The position numbers and the translations under genes are program-made. The notes beneath the pieces are model-generated. The model saw nothing but the letters and a program-made list of their open reading frames with translations, was not told the DNA's origin and searched no databases. Of a DNA stretch of 62,319 nt, positions 20,136 to 29,498 are shown in pieces. Source of the stretch: Bacillota bacterium (GTDB lineage: Bacteria > Bacillota > Bacilli > Bacillales > Cytobacillaceae); assembly GCA_030705955.1 (NCBI GenBank), contig JAUZPL010000018.1:1-62319 (forward strand), given 5' to 3'. Each line of letters opens with the position of its first letter. The stretch's first letter is position 1.

Positions 20136-20606
20136 TTACTTTTTAAATGAAAGAAAATATTGTCTCGGTGTTCCCATAGATAGGACCTGATTGAATTGTG
20201 GATATATGGAATCAAATTGAATGAAAATGGGCGAATCTAAAAGGGTTTGATAATAGTGATAGAATTCACGATCTCCAAATACTATAGCACTTAGAGCCAA
20301 ATTTAGTTCCTTTTGAAAAATAGTAAACCGTTCGTATGCTTTTTTTTCATCAAATTCCCCACCACTTATATATACCCTTCCCCATAATATAAAGGATCCC
20401 AAATAGGGAACCCATTCTGCTAGAACTTCATCAAGAAACTGTTGGTTGATTCCCTTCAAGTTATAGTCTTTTCCAATGCTCAAAAATAATTGACCAGTAA
20501 CATCTGAATGTGTAAGAGTATATTTTCTTCCTACTAGTGGGCTCTCTATTGTTGTTGTGCCCATATACTCTACTGATAGTTTTGAAGGATCAAAGCTGTT
20601 CCTCAC
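20136..20606 (-). CDS. staygreen family protein
   Basis: 156 aa. FDPSKLSVEYMGTTTIESPL, GRKYTLTHSDVTGQLFLSIG and FLDEVLAEWVPYLGSFILWG match the staygreen protein family. Plant members extract magnesium from chlorophyll a, and bacterial members from Bacillaceae and Clostridia have Mg-dechelatase-like folds with uncertain natural substrates. The length matches bacterial homologues. No tetrapyrrole genes are nearby. Cytosolic; probably independently transcribed. Confidence 0.8.
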   Translation of the reverse strand: MRNSFDPSKLSVEYMGTTTIESPLVGRKYTLTHSDVTGQLFLSIGKDYNLKGINQQFLDEVLAEWVPYLGSFILWGRVYISGGEFDEKKAYERFTIFQKELNLALSAIVFGDREFYHYYQTLLDSPIFIQFDSIYPQFNQVLSMGTPRQYFLSFKK

Positions 20607-20678
20607 AAGCAGGACCTCTTTTCAGCATTAACTTACTTAGAGTAGCTTATGAAGTATAATGGCGCCATGTGAAAATTC

Positions 20679-21440
20679 TTATTTTTCTTTCGTATTTGTG
20701 AAAACATTTACGTTTACTAACTTCCAGTTGCCATCTACAAAATACCAAAGTGATTCGACTGTTGCAATCGTATCAGCATTTGCAACACCTGTTATTCTTT
20801 GAATTCCTTTTATGCCCATTTCATCTCCTTTATATAAGACTGGTTCTAATGTGCTGAACGGATTTACTGTTAATTCGGTTGGCTCGTTTAATTTCCCTTT
20901 ATAATATAGACCAAGTTTTTCATAATAGGACTTTCGGTCATTTAAATGGAAAATGTAAGCCTGATTAGTTGGAATTACTTTAATTTGAGCTTTATATCCG
21001 TTTATAAAGTGACTTTCAATCTCTATGGGATTTGGTACATCTAAATTAGTAACTACAAAATCTTTTAAAGTATATGCATAGTTATTTGATATTCCACCGC
21101 TGCCCCCAGTGGGAACACTCACAAAAAGGTCTTTTACCCCATCATGATCAAGGTCCACAAGCTGGAAGGAAGGTTCAATCCCACTTTCTACTGGAATTTT
21201 AAATTCTTTTTTGTTTGAGGATTGTACTTCCATAAAAATTTTTTTCAGGAAAGAATGCTTCCCGTCAGAGGGCAAGGCTTTTAAATAAATACGATCGTTA
21301 ATACCATCGCCCGTAATATCTGCTTCCTTTTTTGAAATTGTGATTATTTTTGAATTTTCCTCAAATGCATAGACACCTGTAATAGCGGGTAGTGAAATAA
21401 GAAAAAAGACAGCAAAAATAAGGATTAATTCTTTTTTCAT
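20679..21440 (-). CDS. secreted protein with FG-GAP/VCBS-like calcium-type repeat
   Basis: 253 aa with a cleavable signal peptide, KKELILIFAVFFLISLPAIT, then GVYAFEE. Two Asp-rich loops resemble VCBS/EF-like calcium loops: KEADITGDGINDRIYLKA (about 38-55) and LVDLDHDGVKDLFVSVPTGG (about 90-110). The remainder is beta-rich. Spore-forming bacilli carry similar exported proteins of unknown role. Monocistronic, GGAAGG upstream of the start. Confidence 0.7.
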   Translation of the reverse strand: MKKELILIFAVFFLISLPAITGVYAFEENSKIITISKKEADITGDGINDRIYLKALPSDGKHSFLKKIFMEVQSSNKKEFKIPVESGIEPSFQLVDLDHDGVKDLFVSVPTGGSGGISNNYAYTLKDFVVTNLDVPNPIEIESHFINGYKAQIKVIPTNQAYIFHLNDRKSYYEKLGLYYKGKLNEPTELTVNPFSTLEPVLYKGDEMGIKGIQRITGVANADTIATVESLWYFVDGNWKLVNVNVFTNTKEK

Positions 21441-21550
21441 GCTTTTTCCCTTCCTTCAATTAATTAAGGTCCAAGACAACCATTGGGGTTTTCTTGAAAC
21501 TTTGGCATTTGATAATAATAGCTAGTATGCCCGTTTTTTGGTAAAAATAA

Positions 21551-21580
21551 ATAACCCACCCAATTTATTGGGTGAGTTAT
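21551..21580 (-). terminator. terminator after parC
   Basis: ATAACCCACCCAAT and ATTGGGTGAGTTAT form a hairpin just downstream of the parC stop in the leftward direction. Confidence 0.6.
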
Positions 21581-21584
21581 ACAA

Positions 21585-24023
21585 TTAATCAATTGATTTA
21601 AGAGCAGTTTCCATTTTCCATATTTCTACTACTTTGCCACTTTCGGTTTCATCTAAAATAAATGATCCATTCGAATATCGATCACTATATCTTATGCTGC
21701 TTGATAGAAAACTTTCTACAACACCTTTTTCAGATTGAATGAATATTTCATCCTGTTCTGCCGAAATAACAAATCCAATAACTCTGTGAGGGTTTGTCTT
21801 GAGTTCTCGCAATATAACTACACCGCGTTTAGCTCTTCCGGCTTTATCAAATTCTGACAGTTTCATTTTTTTAACTGCTCCACGCTGGGTTGAAATGATG
21901 ATGGATAGCTTTTTGTCTTGTGTGATGATCTTTCCTCCAACAACAAAGTCTCCATCCTTTAAATTAATTCCTTTTACCCCAGCTGCACGTGCTCCAACAA
22001 TGCTGATTTCTTCCTCATGGAACCAAAGTGCATATCCAGTAGAAGTGATTAAGAATACTTCTTGATTTCCATCAGTCAAGTGAACATCGATCACTTGATC
22101 ATCATCTTTCAAATTAATGGCAGCAAGCGGTTTAGAATATCGTTGTGCTTTATATTGTTTAAGTTCTGTTTTCTTTACCATTCCATTTTTTGTTATGAAA
22201 ATAAAGAAATTATCTGTTTCGAAATCTTTTATAGGGATTGCCTTGATAATTTCTTCATCACGATCAATTGGAATGAGATTTGCAACATGTTGTCCTAGGT
22301 CCTTCCAACGAATATCTGGGAGCTCATGAACAGGACAATATAAGTAATTGCCCTTACTTGTGAAAATAAGCAGGACATCCTTTGTATTCATCTCAAGCTG
22401 TGCCAGTAATCTGTCAGAATCCTTTATAGCAAAATCCTGTCCATTAGAAGCCGCATAGGAGCGTCCGCTTGTCCTTTTTACATATCCCTCTTTTGTAACG
22501 GTTACAATAACATCTTCACTTGCTACCATTACCTCTAGATTAATTTTTAATTCTTCAATTTCGGCTTCAATTTTTGATCGGCGACTATCAGCAAATCGTT
22601 TTTTAACGTCTTTTAATTCCTTTTTAATAACGGAAAAGAGCTTTTTCTCACTTCCTAAAATTTCTGAAAGCTCCTCTATTTTCTTTGCTAACTCTTCCGC
22701 TTCGGCTCTAAGGGCTGTAATATCTGTATTTGTTAAACGGTATAGCTGTAATGAAACAATAGCTTCAGCCTGAATTTCAGTAAATGCATATTTGGCAATT
22801 AAATTGTCCTTGGCATCCCGTTTATCTTTAGATGCACGAATAGTTGCTATTACTTCATCTAAGATTGAAAGTGCCTTCATTAAGCCTTCAACTATATGCT
22901 GACGTTCTCGAGCCTTATTTAGCTCATACTGTGTTCTTCGAGTAACCACTTCTTTTTGATGTTCGATATACGCATCAAGTAATTCACGAAGCCCCATTTG
23001 CTTTGGTCGCTTTTTATGAATCGCAACCATATTAAAATTATAGGTTACTTGAAGGTCGCTATTTTTATATAAAAAATTTAGTACTCCATCAGCAACTGCA
23101 TCTTTTTTTAATTCAATGACAATTCTTAATCCCGTACGATCGGTTTCATCTCGAATCTCTGAAATCCCTTCAACCTTACGATCAAGACGGAGCTCGTCAA
23201 TTTTTTTAACTAGATTGGCCTTATTTACCTCATAAGGTATTTCAGTTATCACAATTTGTTGTTTTCCGCCTCGAACTTCTTCAATTTCTGCCTTACCGCG
23301 AATAATTATTTTTCCCTTACCTGTTTCGTAGGCCTTCTTAATCCCTTCAATACCTTGGATTATGCCACCTGTTGGAAAGTCTGGTCCTTTGATAACGGAC
23401 ATAAGTTCATCAACAGTTACATTTGGATTTTCCATCCTCATAATAACGCCATCAATGACTTCACTAAGATGGTGTGGCGGAATTTCAGTTGCATAGCCTG
23501 CCGAAATCCCTGTTGAACCATTTACAAGTAAATTTGGGAACATTGCAGGTAAGACTGTAGGTTCTTTCGAAGTATCATCAAAATTAGGAATAAATTCTAC
23601 AGTTTGCTTTTCAATATCCCTAAGAAGCTCGGCAGCAATTGCTGAAAGGCGGGCTTCTGTATAACGCATTGCTGCAGGCGGATCTCCGTCAACTGATCCG
23701 TTGTTTCCATGCATTTCAACGAGAACATTACGAACCTTCCAGTCCTGGCTCATTCGAACCATTGCCTCATAAACGGAGGAATCACCGTGTGGATGATAAT
23801 TACCGATAACGTTTCCGACTGTTTTGGCAGCTTTCCGAAAACCTTTATCATGTGTGTTACCTTCTACGTGCATTGCATATAGGATCCTTCGTTGCACCGG
23901 TTTTAATCCATCACGTGCATCAGGTAAGGCTCGTTCTTGAATGATGTACTTACTATATCTACCGAAACGGTCACCAAGGACATCTTCAAGGGGTAAGTCA
24001 CGGAATTTCTCGACTGTACTCAT
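21585..24023 (-). CDS. parC: DNA topoisomerase IV subunit A
   Basis: 812 aa, full length for Firmicute ParC. It cleaves and rejoins DNA to decatenate sister chromosomes, as an A2B2 complex with ParE. Visible parts: N-terminal [20 protein letters not shown], the catalytic Tyr121 in [10 protein letters not shown], and the quinolone-resistance region [15 protein letters not shown] with the susceptible-type Ser82 and Glu86. A coiled-coil and DNA-gate core follows, then the beta-pinwheel C-terminal domain with repeated G(Y/N)..K(T/K) units. The start ATG overlaps the parE stop by four bases (ATGA), as in other bacilli. Confidence 0.97.
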   Translation of the reverse strand: MSTVEKFRDLPLEDVLGDRFGRYSKYIIQERALPDARDGLKPVQRRILYAMHVEGNTHDKGFRKAAKTVGNVIGNYHPHGDSSVYEAMVRMSQDWKVRNVLVEMHGNNGSVDGDPPAAMRYTEARLSAIAAELLRDIEKQTVEFIPNFDDTSKEPTVLPAMFPNLLVNGSTGISAGYATEIPPHHLSEVIDGVIMRMENPNVTVDELMSVIKGPDFPTGGIIQGIEGIKKAYETGKGKIIIRGKAEIEEVRGGKQQIVITEIPYEVNKANLVKKIDELRLDRKVEGISEIRDETDRTGLRIVIELKKDAVADGVLNFLYKNSDLQVTYNFNMVAIHKKRPKQMGLRELLDAYIEHQKEVVTRRTQYELNKARERQHIVEGLMKALSILDEVIATIRASKDKRDAKDNLIAKYAFTEIQAEAIVSLQLYRLTNTDITALRAEAEELAKKIEELSEILGSEKKLFSVIKKELKDVKKRFADSRRSKIEAEIEELKINLEVMVASEDVIVTVTKEGYVKRTSGRSYAASNGQDFAIKDSDRLLAQLEMNTKDVLLIFTSKGNYLYCPVHELPDIRWKDLGQHVANLIPIDRDEEIIKAIPIKDFETDNFFIFITKNGMVKKTELKQYKAQRYSKPLAAINLKDDDQVIDVHLTDGNQEVFLITSTGYALWFHEEEISIVGARAAGVKGINLKDGDFVVGGKIITQDKKLSIIISTQRGAVKKMKLSEFDKAGRAKRGVVILRELKTNPHRVIGFVISAEQDEIFIQSEKGVVESFLSSSIRYSDRYSNGSFILDETESGKVVEIWKMETALKSID

Positions 24024-25999
24024 CCTTCTAATTCCTCCTCTATGACCGTAATATTTTCATTTTCTAAAATAGTATCTTCTTCTTCTAAACCAAACGCAAC
24101 ATTGGATTCAATCCATTTACGACGCGGTTCAACCTTGTCACCCATTAAGGTAGTTATCCGTCTCTCTGCCCTAGCTGCATCATCAATCTTAACCCGGATT
24201 AGAGTACGTGTTTCTGGATCCATTGTCGTTTCCCACAATTGGTCTGCGTTCATTTCACCAAGACCCTTATATCGCTGAATAATGTAGCCTCTTCCTATTT
24301 TCTTTATCGCATCCTGGAGCTCATCTTCATTCCAGGCATATTCAATAACCTCTTTTTTTCCTGTTCCTTTACTTACTTTATAAAGCGGCGGTAGAGCAAT
24401 AAAGACTTTTCCCGCTTCAAGCAGTGGCTTCATATATCGATAAAAGAAAGTCAGCAACAATACTTGTATATGTGCACCATCTGTATCAGCATCGGTCATA
24501 ATGATAACTTTATCATAATTAATATCTTCTAGATTGAAATCAGTGCCAACTCCAGCACCAATGGCATGGATAATGGTGTTAATTTCTTCATTTTTAAAGA
24601 TATCTGAAAGCTTTGCTTTTTCTGTGTTAATAACTTTACCTCGTAAAGGAAGAACAGCCTGAAAACGTCTGTCCCTACCCTGTTTGGCTGAACCTCCTGC
24701 AGAGTCCCCTTCCACCAAGTACAATTCATTTCTTTGTGGATTTCTGGATTGTGCAGGTGTAAGCTTTCCAGAAAGAACTGCATCAGTTCGTTTACGTTTT
24801 TTTCCACTTCTCGCATCTTCGCGTGCTTTTCGAGCTGCTTCACGCGCTTGATATGCTTTAATGGACTTTTTTATTAATAATGAACTTATATCAGGATTTT
24901 CCTCTAGAAAATAAGAAAGATGCTCAGAAACAATCGAATCTACGGACGATCTTGCTTCACTAGTTCCTAATTTACCTTTTGTCTGTCCCTCAAATTGGAG
25001 CATGTCTTCGGGAATTCTTACTGAAATAATCGCGGACAATCCCTCACGTATATCTGCACCATCAAGATTTTTATCCTTTTCTTTAAGAAAAGAAACCTTC
25101 CTGGCATAGTCGTTGAAAACTCGGGTCATAGCTGTTTTTGATCCAGCTTCATGTGTACCACCATCCCTGGTACGAACATTATTAACAAAAGAAAGAACAT
25201 TTTCTGAGTATCCATCATTAAATTGAAAGGCAAAATCTACTTCTATTCCATTTTGAATACCCTCAAAACTAACTACGGGGTGTAAAACGTCTTTTTCTTC
25301 ATTTAGATATTCAACAAAAGCTTCTATTCCATTTTCATAATGAAAAGTTTCATGTAAACTGTTCCGATCATCAATAATTTCAATTTTCAACCCTTTTAAA
25401 AGAAAAGCTGACTCTCTTAACCTCTCACATAAGGTTTCAAAATTATAAATGGTAGCAGAGAAAATAGTTGGGTCCGGTTTAAAATGAACGGTTGTACCGC
25501 TTTGGTTTGTTTTACCGACCTTTTCTAGTGTGGTTGCAGGTTTTCCACCTTTTTCAAAACGCTGTTCATAAACAAATCCATCTCTTTTAATGGTTACGAC
25601 TAGCCACTCTGAGAGTGCATTGACAACAGATGCCCCTACACCATGCAGGCCACCACTTGTTTTATAGCCGCCTTGTCCAAATTTCCCGCCAGCGTGTAGA
25701 ACAGTTAAAATTACTTCTGGAGTTGGTTTGCCAAGCTTATGCATCCCTGTTGGCATACCACGGCCTTTATCAACTACACTAATGGAATTGTCTTTATGAA
25801 TTTTAACAACAATATGATCCCCAAAACCTGAAAGAGCCTCATCTACAGCATTATCTACAATTTCATAGACTAAGTGGTGTAAACCTCGTGTATCAGTTGA
25901 GCCAATGTACATACCTGGCCGTTTTCTAACTGCTTCAAGACCTTCAAGTACTTGGATGGCATCATCATTATATTCAAAAACTTGCTGATTTCTTGCCAC
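24020..25999 (-). CDS. parE: DNA topoisomerase IV subunit B
   Basis: 659 aa, the ATPase subunit of topoisomerase IV. The N-terminal GHKL fold has [25 protein letters not shown] and [15 protein letters not shown]. The TOPRIM domain has [20 protein letters not shown] and [13 protein letters not shown] for Mg binding, and the C-terminal MDPETRTL segment is present. It starts with GTG after AAAGGGG. It partners with the overlapping downstream parC. Confidence 0.97.
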   Translation of the reverse strand: MARNQQVFEYNDDAIQVLEGLEAVRKRPGMYIGSTDTRGLHHLVYEIVDNAVDEALSGFGDHIVVKIHKDNSISVVDKGRGMPTGMHKLGKPTPEVILTVLHAGGKFGQGGYKTSGGLHGVGASVVNALSEWLVVTIKRDGFVYEQRFEKGGKPATTLEKVGKTNQSGTTVHFKPDPTIFSATIYNFETLCERLRESAFLLKGLKIEIIDDRNSLHETFHYENGIEAFVEYLNEEKDVLHPVVSFEGIQNGIEVDFAFQFNDGYSENVLSFVNNVRTRDGGTHEAGSKTAMTRVFNDYARKVSFLKEKDKNLDGADIREGLSAIISVRIPEDMLQFEGQTKGKLGTSEARSSVDSIVSEHLSYFLEENPDISSLLIKKSIKAYQAREAARKAREDARSGKKRKRTDAVLSGKLTPAQSRNPQRNELYLVEGDSAGGSAKQGRDRRFQAVLPLRGKVINTEKAKLSDIFKNEEINTIIHAIGAGVGTDFNLEDINYDKVIIMTDADTDGAHIQVLLLTFFYRYMKPLLEAGKVFIALPPLYKVSKGTGKKEVIEYAWNEDELQDAIKKIGRGYIIQRYKGLGEMNADQLWETTMDPETRTLIRVKIDDAARAERRITTLMGDKVEPRRKWIESNVAFGLEEEDTILENENITVIEEELEG

Positions 26000-26365
26000 T
26001 TAAATACCCCTTTCATTGCATAAAAAAGCGAATACGGTGTTTTTTTTCGATTTTCGCTTTTAATACCTCCGCCCTTTTCCTTCAAAAAGAAAACGAAATT
26101 TATTTTATTAATTTAATTCTTTCGCTTAAATCCTTAAAAATACCTCTTATTTTAAATAAATTAGAACAAACATTCCTGAAATTTAGTTTTTGGCGTCTAT
26201 GCTATATTTTAGCGATTTATTTTGATTTGGCAAATGGAACTGCCGAAATAAACATGATTTTGTCATAAAGTGACCTTTTTCCTAAATACAAAGTCCTTAA
26301 TATATTTTTCAATGGATTGGTCAAAAAAACATGAGGCCAAAGAAGGTCTCATGTTTTCGAAAATT
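26000..26365. other. intergenic stretch upstream of parE
   Basis: About 370 bases with no gene. It contains the yneT terminator at 26326-26357 and an AT-rich region that presumably includes the parE promoter. I could not identify the promoter hexamers with confidence. Confidence 0.4.
26326..26357. terminator. bidirectional-looking terminator after yneT
   Basis: AAAACATGAG and CTCATGTTTT form a strong stem. Runs of A on the left and T on the right would allow termination in either direction. Confidence 0.7.
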
Positions 26366-26779
26366 CTATTTTGTAGCAGCATATTCGACTTTTATACACC
26401 TATCCATAATTACAGTATAACCTTTATTCTTTAAAAAATGGTATGCTTCTTCGTTTACAAGGCCAAGTTGTGCCCAAAATACATCTGCGTTAATTTCTGC
26501 AAATTCCTGTGCAACCTCTGGTAATTGTTCAGAACGTCTGAAGACATTTACGATATCCACATGTCCTTCAATTTCTCTTAAGGAACCGACTGCCTTAATC
26601 CCTAGCGCCTCATCAATTGTAGGGTTTACCGGTATTATTTCATATCCAGCCTGCTGCATCACTTTTGTTACTTGATATGAAGTCTTAGCAGGATTATTAC
26701 TTAACCCAACTACAGCAATTCTTTTTGCCTTTTTTAGAATACCACCAATTTCATCACGGCTAGGAATTTCAATTGTCAT
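26366..26779 (-). CDS. yneT: CoA-binding domain protein (YneT/YccU type)
   Basis: 137 aa from the ATG at 26779, with GGGAG 7 bases upstream; a longer reading to 26863 lacks a ribosome site. It is a Rossmann-like CoA-binding fold: RIAVVGLSNNPAKTSYQVTK, GYEIIPVNPTIDEALGIKAV, DIVNVFRRSEQLPEVAQEF and VIMDRCIKVEYAA. It resembles the CoA-binding domain of succinyl-CoA synthetase but without catalytic partners. The position before parE is conserved with B. subtilis. The reaction, if any, is unknown. Confidence 0.85.
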   Translation of the reverse strand: MTIEIPSRDEIGGILKKAKRIAVVGLSNNPAKTSYQVTKVMQQAGYEIIPVNPTIDEALGIKAVGSLREIEGHVDIVNVFRRSEQLPEVAQEFAEINADVFWAQLGLVNEEAYHFLKNKGYTVIMDRCIKVEYAATK

Positions 26780-26864
26780 CAAATCACTCCCATTTTCTTT
26801 ATATTTTACCTTTTTTATAAAAAAAACAAAAGTGATTAAGATTAGATCTGGTACTGTTGTCATT

Positions 26865-27695
26865 TTAAATGGAAATAGATGGTCTTCTTTCCTCTTCTAA
26901 AAACCTAGGTACCAGAAGTAAAAACCTTGCTCCATCCCCAGTATTTTCAACCTTAATATTACCGCCCATCTTCTCCATTAGCATTTTTGACATATATAAT
27001 CCTAGACCAGTTCCATCTGGCCTCGTAGTAAAATATGGTTCAAAAAGTTTAGGCAAATGGCTTGTTTCTATACCACCAGCATTATCAGTAATGCTAGCCT
27101 CAAAGTAAGAATCTATTTGATTGATTTTTACGATTATTGACCGGTATAGAATATTACGTTCAACAAAAATATCTCTTACATTCGCCAAAAGATTTAAAAC
27201 GACTTGGCTAAATTCATTTGGAAAACCGTAACCAAAATGATGATCCCTATATTCAAATTCAACGTTAATATGATGATTCTTAAGGGTTGGAGAAAAAATG
27301 ACCAGTGCATCATCAATAGACTCTTCAAGAGAAAAAAGATTTTTTTCTTTATTGGATCGATAAAATCTACGGAAGTCATCGATAGTTTGGGACATATGTT
27401 TAATTTGGACCATACTTTCCCTTGTAAACCGTTCAATATATTGTCTGTTTATCTCTCCAAATTCAAGCTCTTCTTTTACATCCTGAATCAATAGGGATAA
27501 ATGATTAAGGGGGCTTCTCCATTGGTGTCCAATATTTGCAATCATTTCACCAATTGTAGCAAGCCTGGATTGACGAATGAGAAATAAGTCCTTTTGTCGA
27601 TTTTTTTCGATTTCCTCATTCATCCGACGTTCCAGTGCTTCATACTTTTTTGCCAGTTCTCGATACCTTTCTTCACTTTTCCTTAGCCTATTCAT
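26865..27695 (-). CDS. cytosolic sensor histidine kinase
   Basis: 276 aa with no membrane segment. An N-terminal coiled coil (EERYRELAKKYEALERRMNE) leads into the H-box LATIGEMIANIGHQWRSPLN with phospho-acceptor His57. The HQWRxPL variant is typical of a kinase group that works with PAS/receiver partners. The N-box LLANVRDIFVE, G1 TDNAGGIE and G2 GTGLGLYMSKML complete a GHKL ATPase. It lies 28 bases downstream of the receiver-PAS-GGDEF gene and likely acts with it. It is inserted between yneT and plsY relative to B. subtilis. Confidence 0.85.
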   Translation of the reverse strand: MNRLRKSEERYRELAKKYEALERRMNEEIEKNRQKDLFLIRQSRLATIGEMIANIGHQWRSPLNHLSLLIQDVKEELEFGEINRQYIERFTRESMVQIKHMSQTIDDFRRFYRSNKEKNLFSLEESIDDALVIFSPTLKNHHINVEFEYRDHHFGYGFPNEFSQVVLNLLANVRDIFVERNILYRSIIVKINQIDSYFEASITDNAGGIETSHLPKLFEPYFTTRPDGTGLGLYMSKMLMEKMGGNIKVENTGDGARFLLLVPRFLEEERRPSISI

Positions 27696-27723
27696 TTAAC
27701 TCACAATCCTTTAATAAAAGTCC

Positions 27724-28995
27724 TTATTGGGAAATAGAACTACAGTTTCGACCATTTTGTTTGGAATGGGCTAATGCCTGTTCAGCCGCGTTTATTAATT
27801 CCTTTTTTGATTTTTCAACTTTGTGCTCTGTGATACCAAAGCTGCATGTTAACTTCCCTATATTTTGGAAGTGAAACTCTTCGACTATGGTCCGAATGAT
27901 TTCAGCTAGGGCTTTCCCCTCTTCTGCATTCTTTTCAGGGGCAAGCAGGATAAATTTATCTCCGTCCCATCGAGCAAATTGATCATTCTCTCCAATGCAT
28001 TGCTGCACCATTGTGGATATTGTAGAAAGAACAATATCTCCTTCTTTGTTATTAAATTGTGTATTTATTTTCTCAAAATGATCAATATCAAATAAAAGAA
28101 TGGAAAATGGGTAGAAATCCCGGTTTGCCTTTTCTATTTCATTCGTTAAAAGCACATCAAATTTTTGACGAGTGAAAATATTTGTTAATGGATCAATGCT
28201 AGCGAAAAGCTCTTTTCTTTGACTCTCTGTTTCAAGATCTGTTATATCCGTACATACAAAGAGAAGCTGTTTCCCATTTAGAATGGAAGAGGATTTCATG
28301 AAATAAATTCGATTTATTCCATCTTTTCCATTCCACTTTACTTTTGCAAATGTTTTTCCGTCTGAAATAAATTCGTTTACCCAATTCTTTTTATTCTTAG
28401 GATAAAAGTATTGAGAATCTTTGATAAAAAAGTCACTGATCAAAAAGTTTTCCGGAATTGAATGAGTTTTGTGCAACCCTGTAACAGTGGAAAATGCCTC
28501 ATTAAATTCAACAATTTCATTATTTTCAATAGAAAAAATAATATTATCCTGTGAATCAAGAATTGCTCTAGTTAGATTTTTTTGTTTTTCTAGTTCCATT
28601 TCAAGCTGAATCTGAAAAATAGATTTTTGAATGGCCAGTAGAAATCGATCTAATTCAATTGGTTTTAAAATAAAATGATTTACATTATATTCAATAGATT
28701 GTATAAAAATTTCATTTTCATCATGTGCAGTCGTTACAATAATTTGTACTTTGTCATCTTGTTCACGAATTTTCCGAATCATTTCCAGACCATTTTCCTG
28801 GGACATTTTTAAATCGGTTATGACTAAGTCTGGGGTGTAGTTCTTATAAAATTGATAGCCGTCTTCTCCATTGCAGGCTACAAATACATGGCGGAATCTT
28901 CTTTTTAAAACTCGTAAAAGTTTTTCACGAGTGAAGGAATCATCTTCAATATAAAGCACCTTTATGTGAGGGTATTGCCTAACTTCTTTTGACAT
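27724..28995 (-). CDS. response regulator with PAS and degenerate GGDEF domain
   Basis: 423 aa from the ATG at 28995, with GAGGTG 6 bases upstream; the extended frame to 29049 has none. The receiver domain (about 11-125) has the acidic pair IEDD, phospho-acceptor Asp61 in VITDLKM and the Lys in ILKP. A linker helix leads to a PAS-like domain (about 150-260), then a GGDEF fold (about 275-420) with metal Asp in FDIDHF. The active-site motif reads RWDGDKF, not R.GGDEF, so cyclase activity is doubtful; it may bind GTP or act as a protein interface. It is probably phosphorylated by the next gene's kinase. Confidence 0.85.
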   Translation of the reverse strand: MSKEVRQYPHIKVLYIEDDSFTREKLLRVLKRRFRHVFVACNGEDGYQFYKNYTPDLVITDLKMSQENGLEMIRKIREQDDKVQIIVTTAHDENEIFIQSIEYNVNHFILKPIELDRFLLAIQKSIFQIQLEMELEKQKNLTRAILDSQDNIIFSIENNEIVEFNEAFSTVTGLHKTHSIPENFLISDFFIKDSQYFYPKNKKNWVNEFISDGKTFAKVKWNGKDGINRIYFMKSSSILNGKQLLFVCTDITDLETESQRKELFASIDPLTNIFTRQKFDVLLTNEIEKANRDFYPFSILLFDIDHFEKINTQFNNKEGDIVLSTISTMVQQCIGENDQFARWDGDKFILLAPEKNAEEGKALAEIIRTIVEEFHFQNIGKLTCSFGITEHKVEKSKKELINAAEQALAHSKQNGRNCSSISQ

Positions 28996-29498
28996 AATCA
29001 TCACCTCTTCCCAAATACTCTTTCCAAAAATATGTAATAAACCGACCAATCATGTCCAATATTAGCCGGTATTTTTATCATGATATTTCTTCTAAATTAA
29101 TTAAGATTATATGAGGAATTTTTCAATGATTCAATTCCTCATAAAATGATTAATCAATTCTCCATATTTTTGTAATAAAATTGCCCCTTTTTTTTCTTTA
29201 TTTAGACAGAAAGTTTTCTTTAACAACAAAAAAACCCGTACTTTCGTAACGGATTCAATTATGTATTACAAAATTTGAGACAGAAGCTAAATTACAGTAA
29301 ATTAAGCAATTGAATTTACCCCTTTTGGTAGAGGGCATCTACTTAAAAGTCACTCTAATTTCTTGCTCTTTAAATAATAGAAGAGTTTTCACCACAACTC
29401 TACTCAAATTTATGCCCGAGTTGTGGTATAAGGTTTGGACTGCCATTTAGTGTGATATAATGTTTTGTGCTCGAAGATTAGCTCGTTCGGATTTCCGG
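28996..29498. other. gene-less stretch with an inverted repeat
   Basis: About 500 bases with no gene. A 9-bp inverted repeat, CCACAACTC (about 29393-29401) with GAGTTGTGG (about 29418-29426), has a 16-base spacer and no T-tract. A weak hairpin (CCCGTACTTTCGTAACGG) lies near 29236. The divergent signals serve the receiver-GGDEF gene on the left. Confidence 0.4.
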
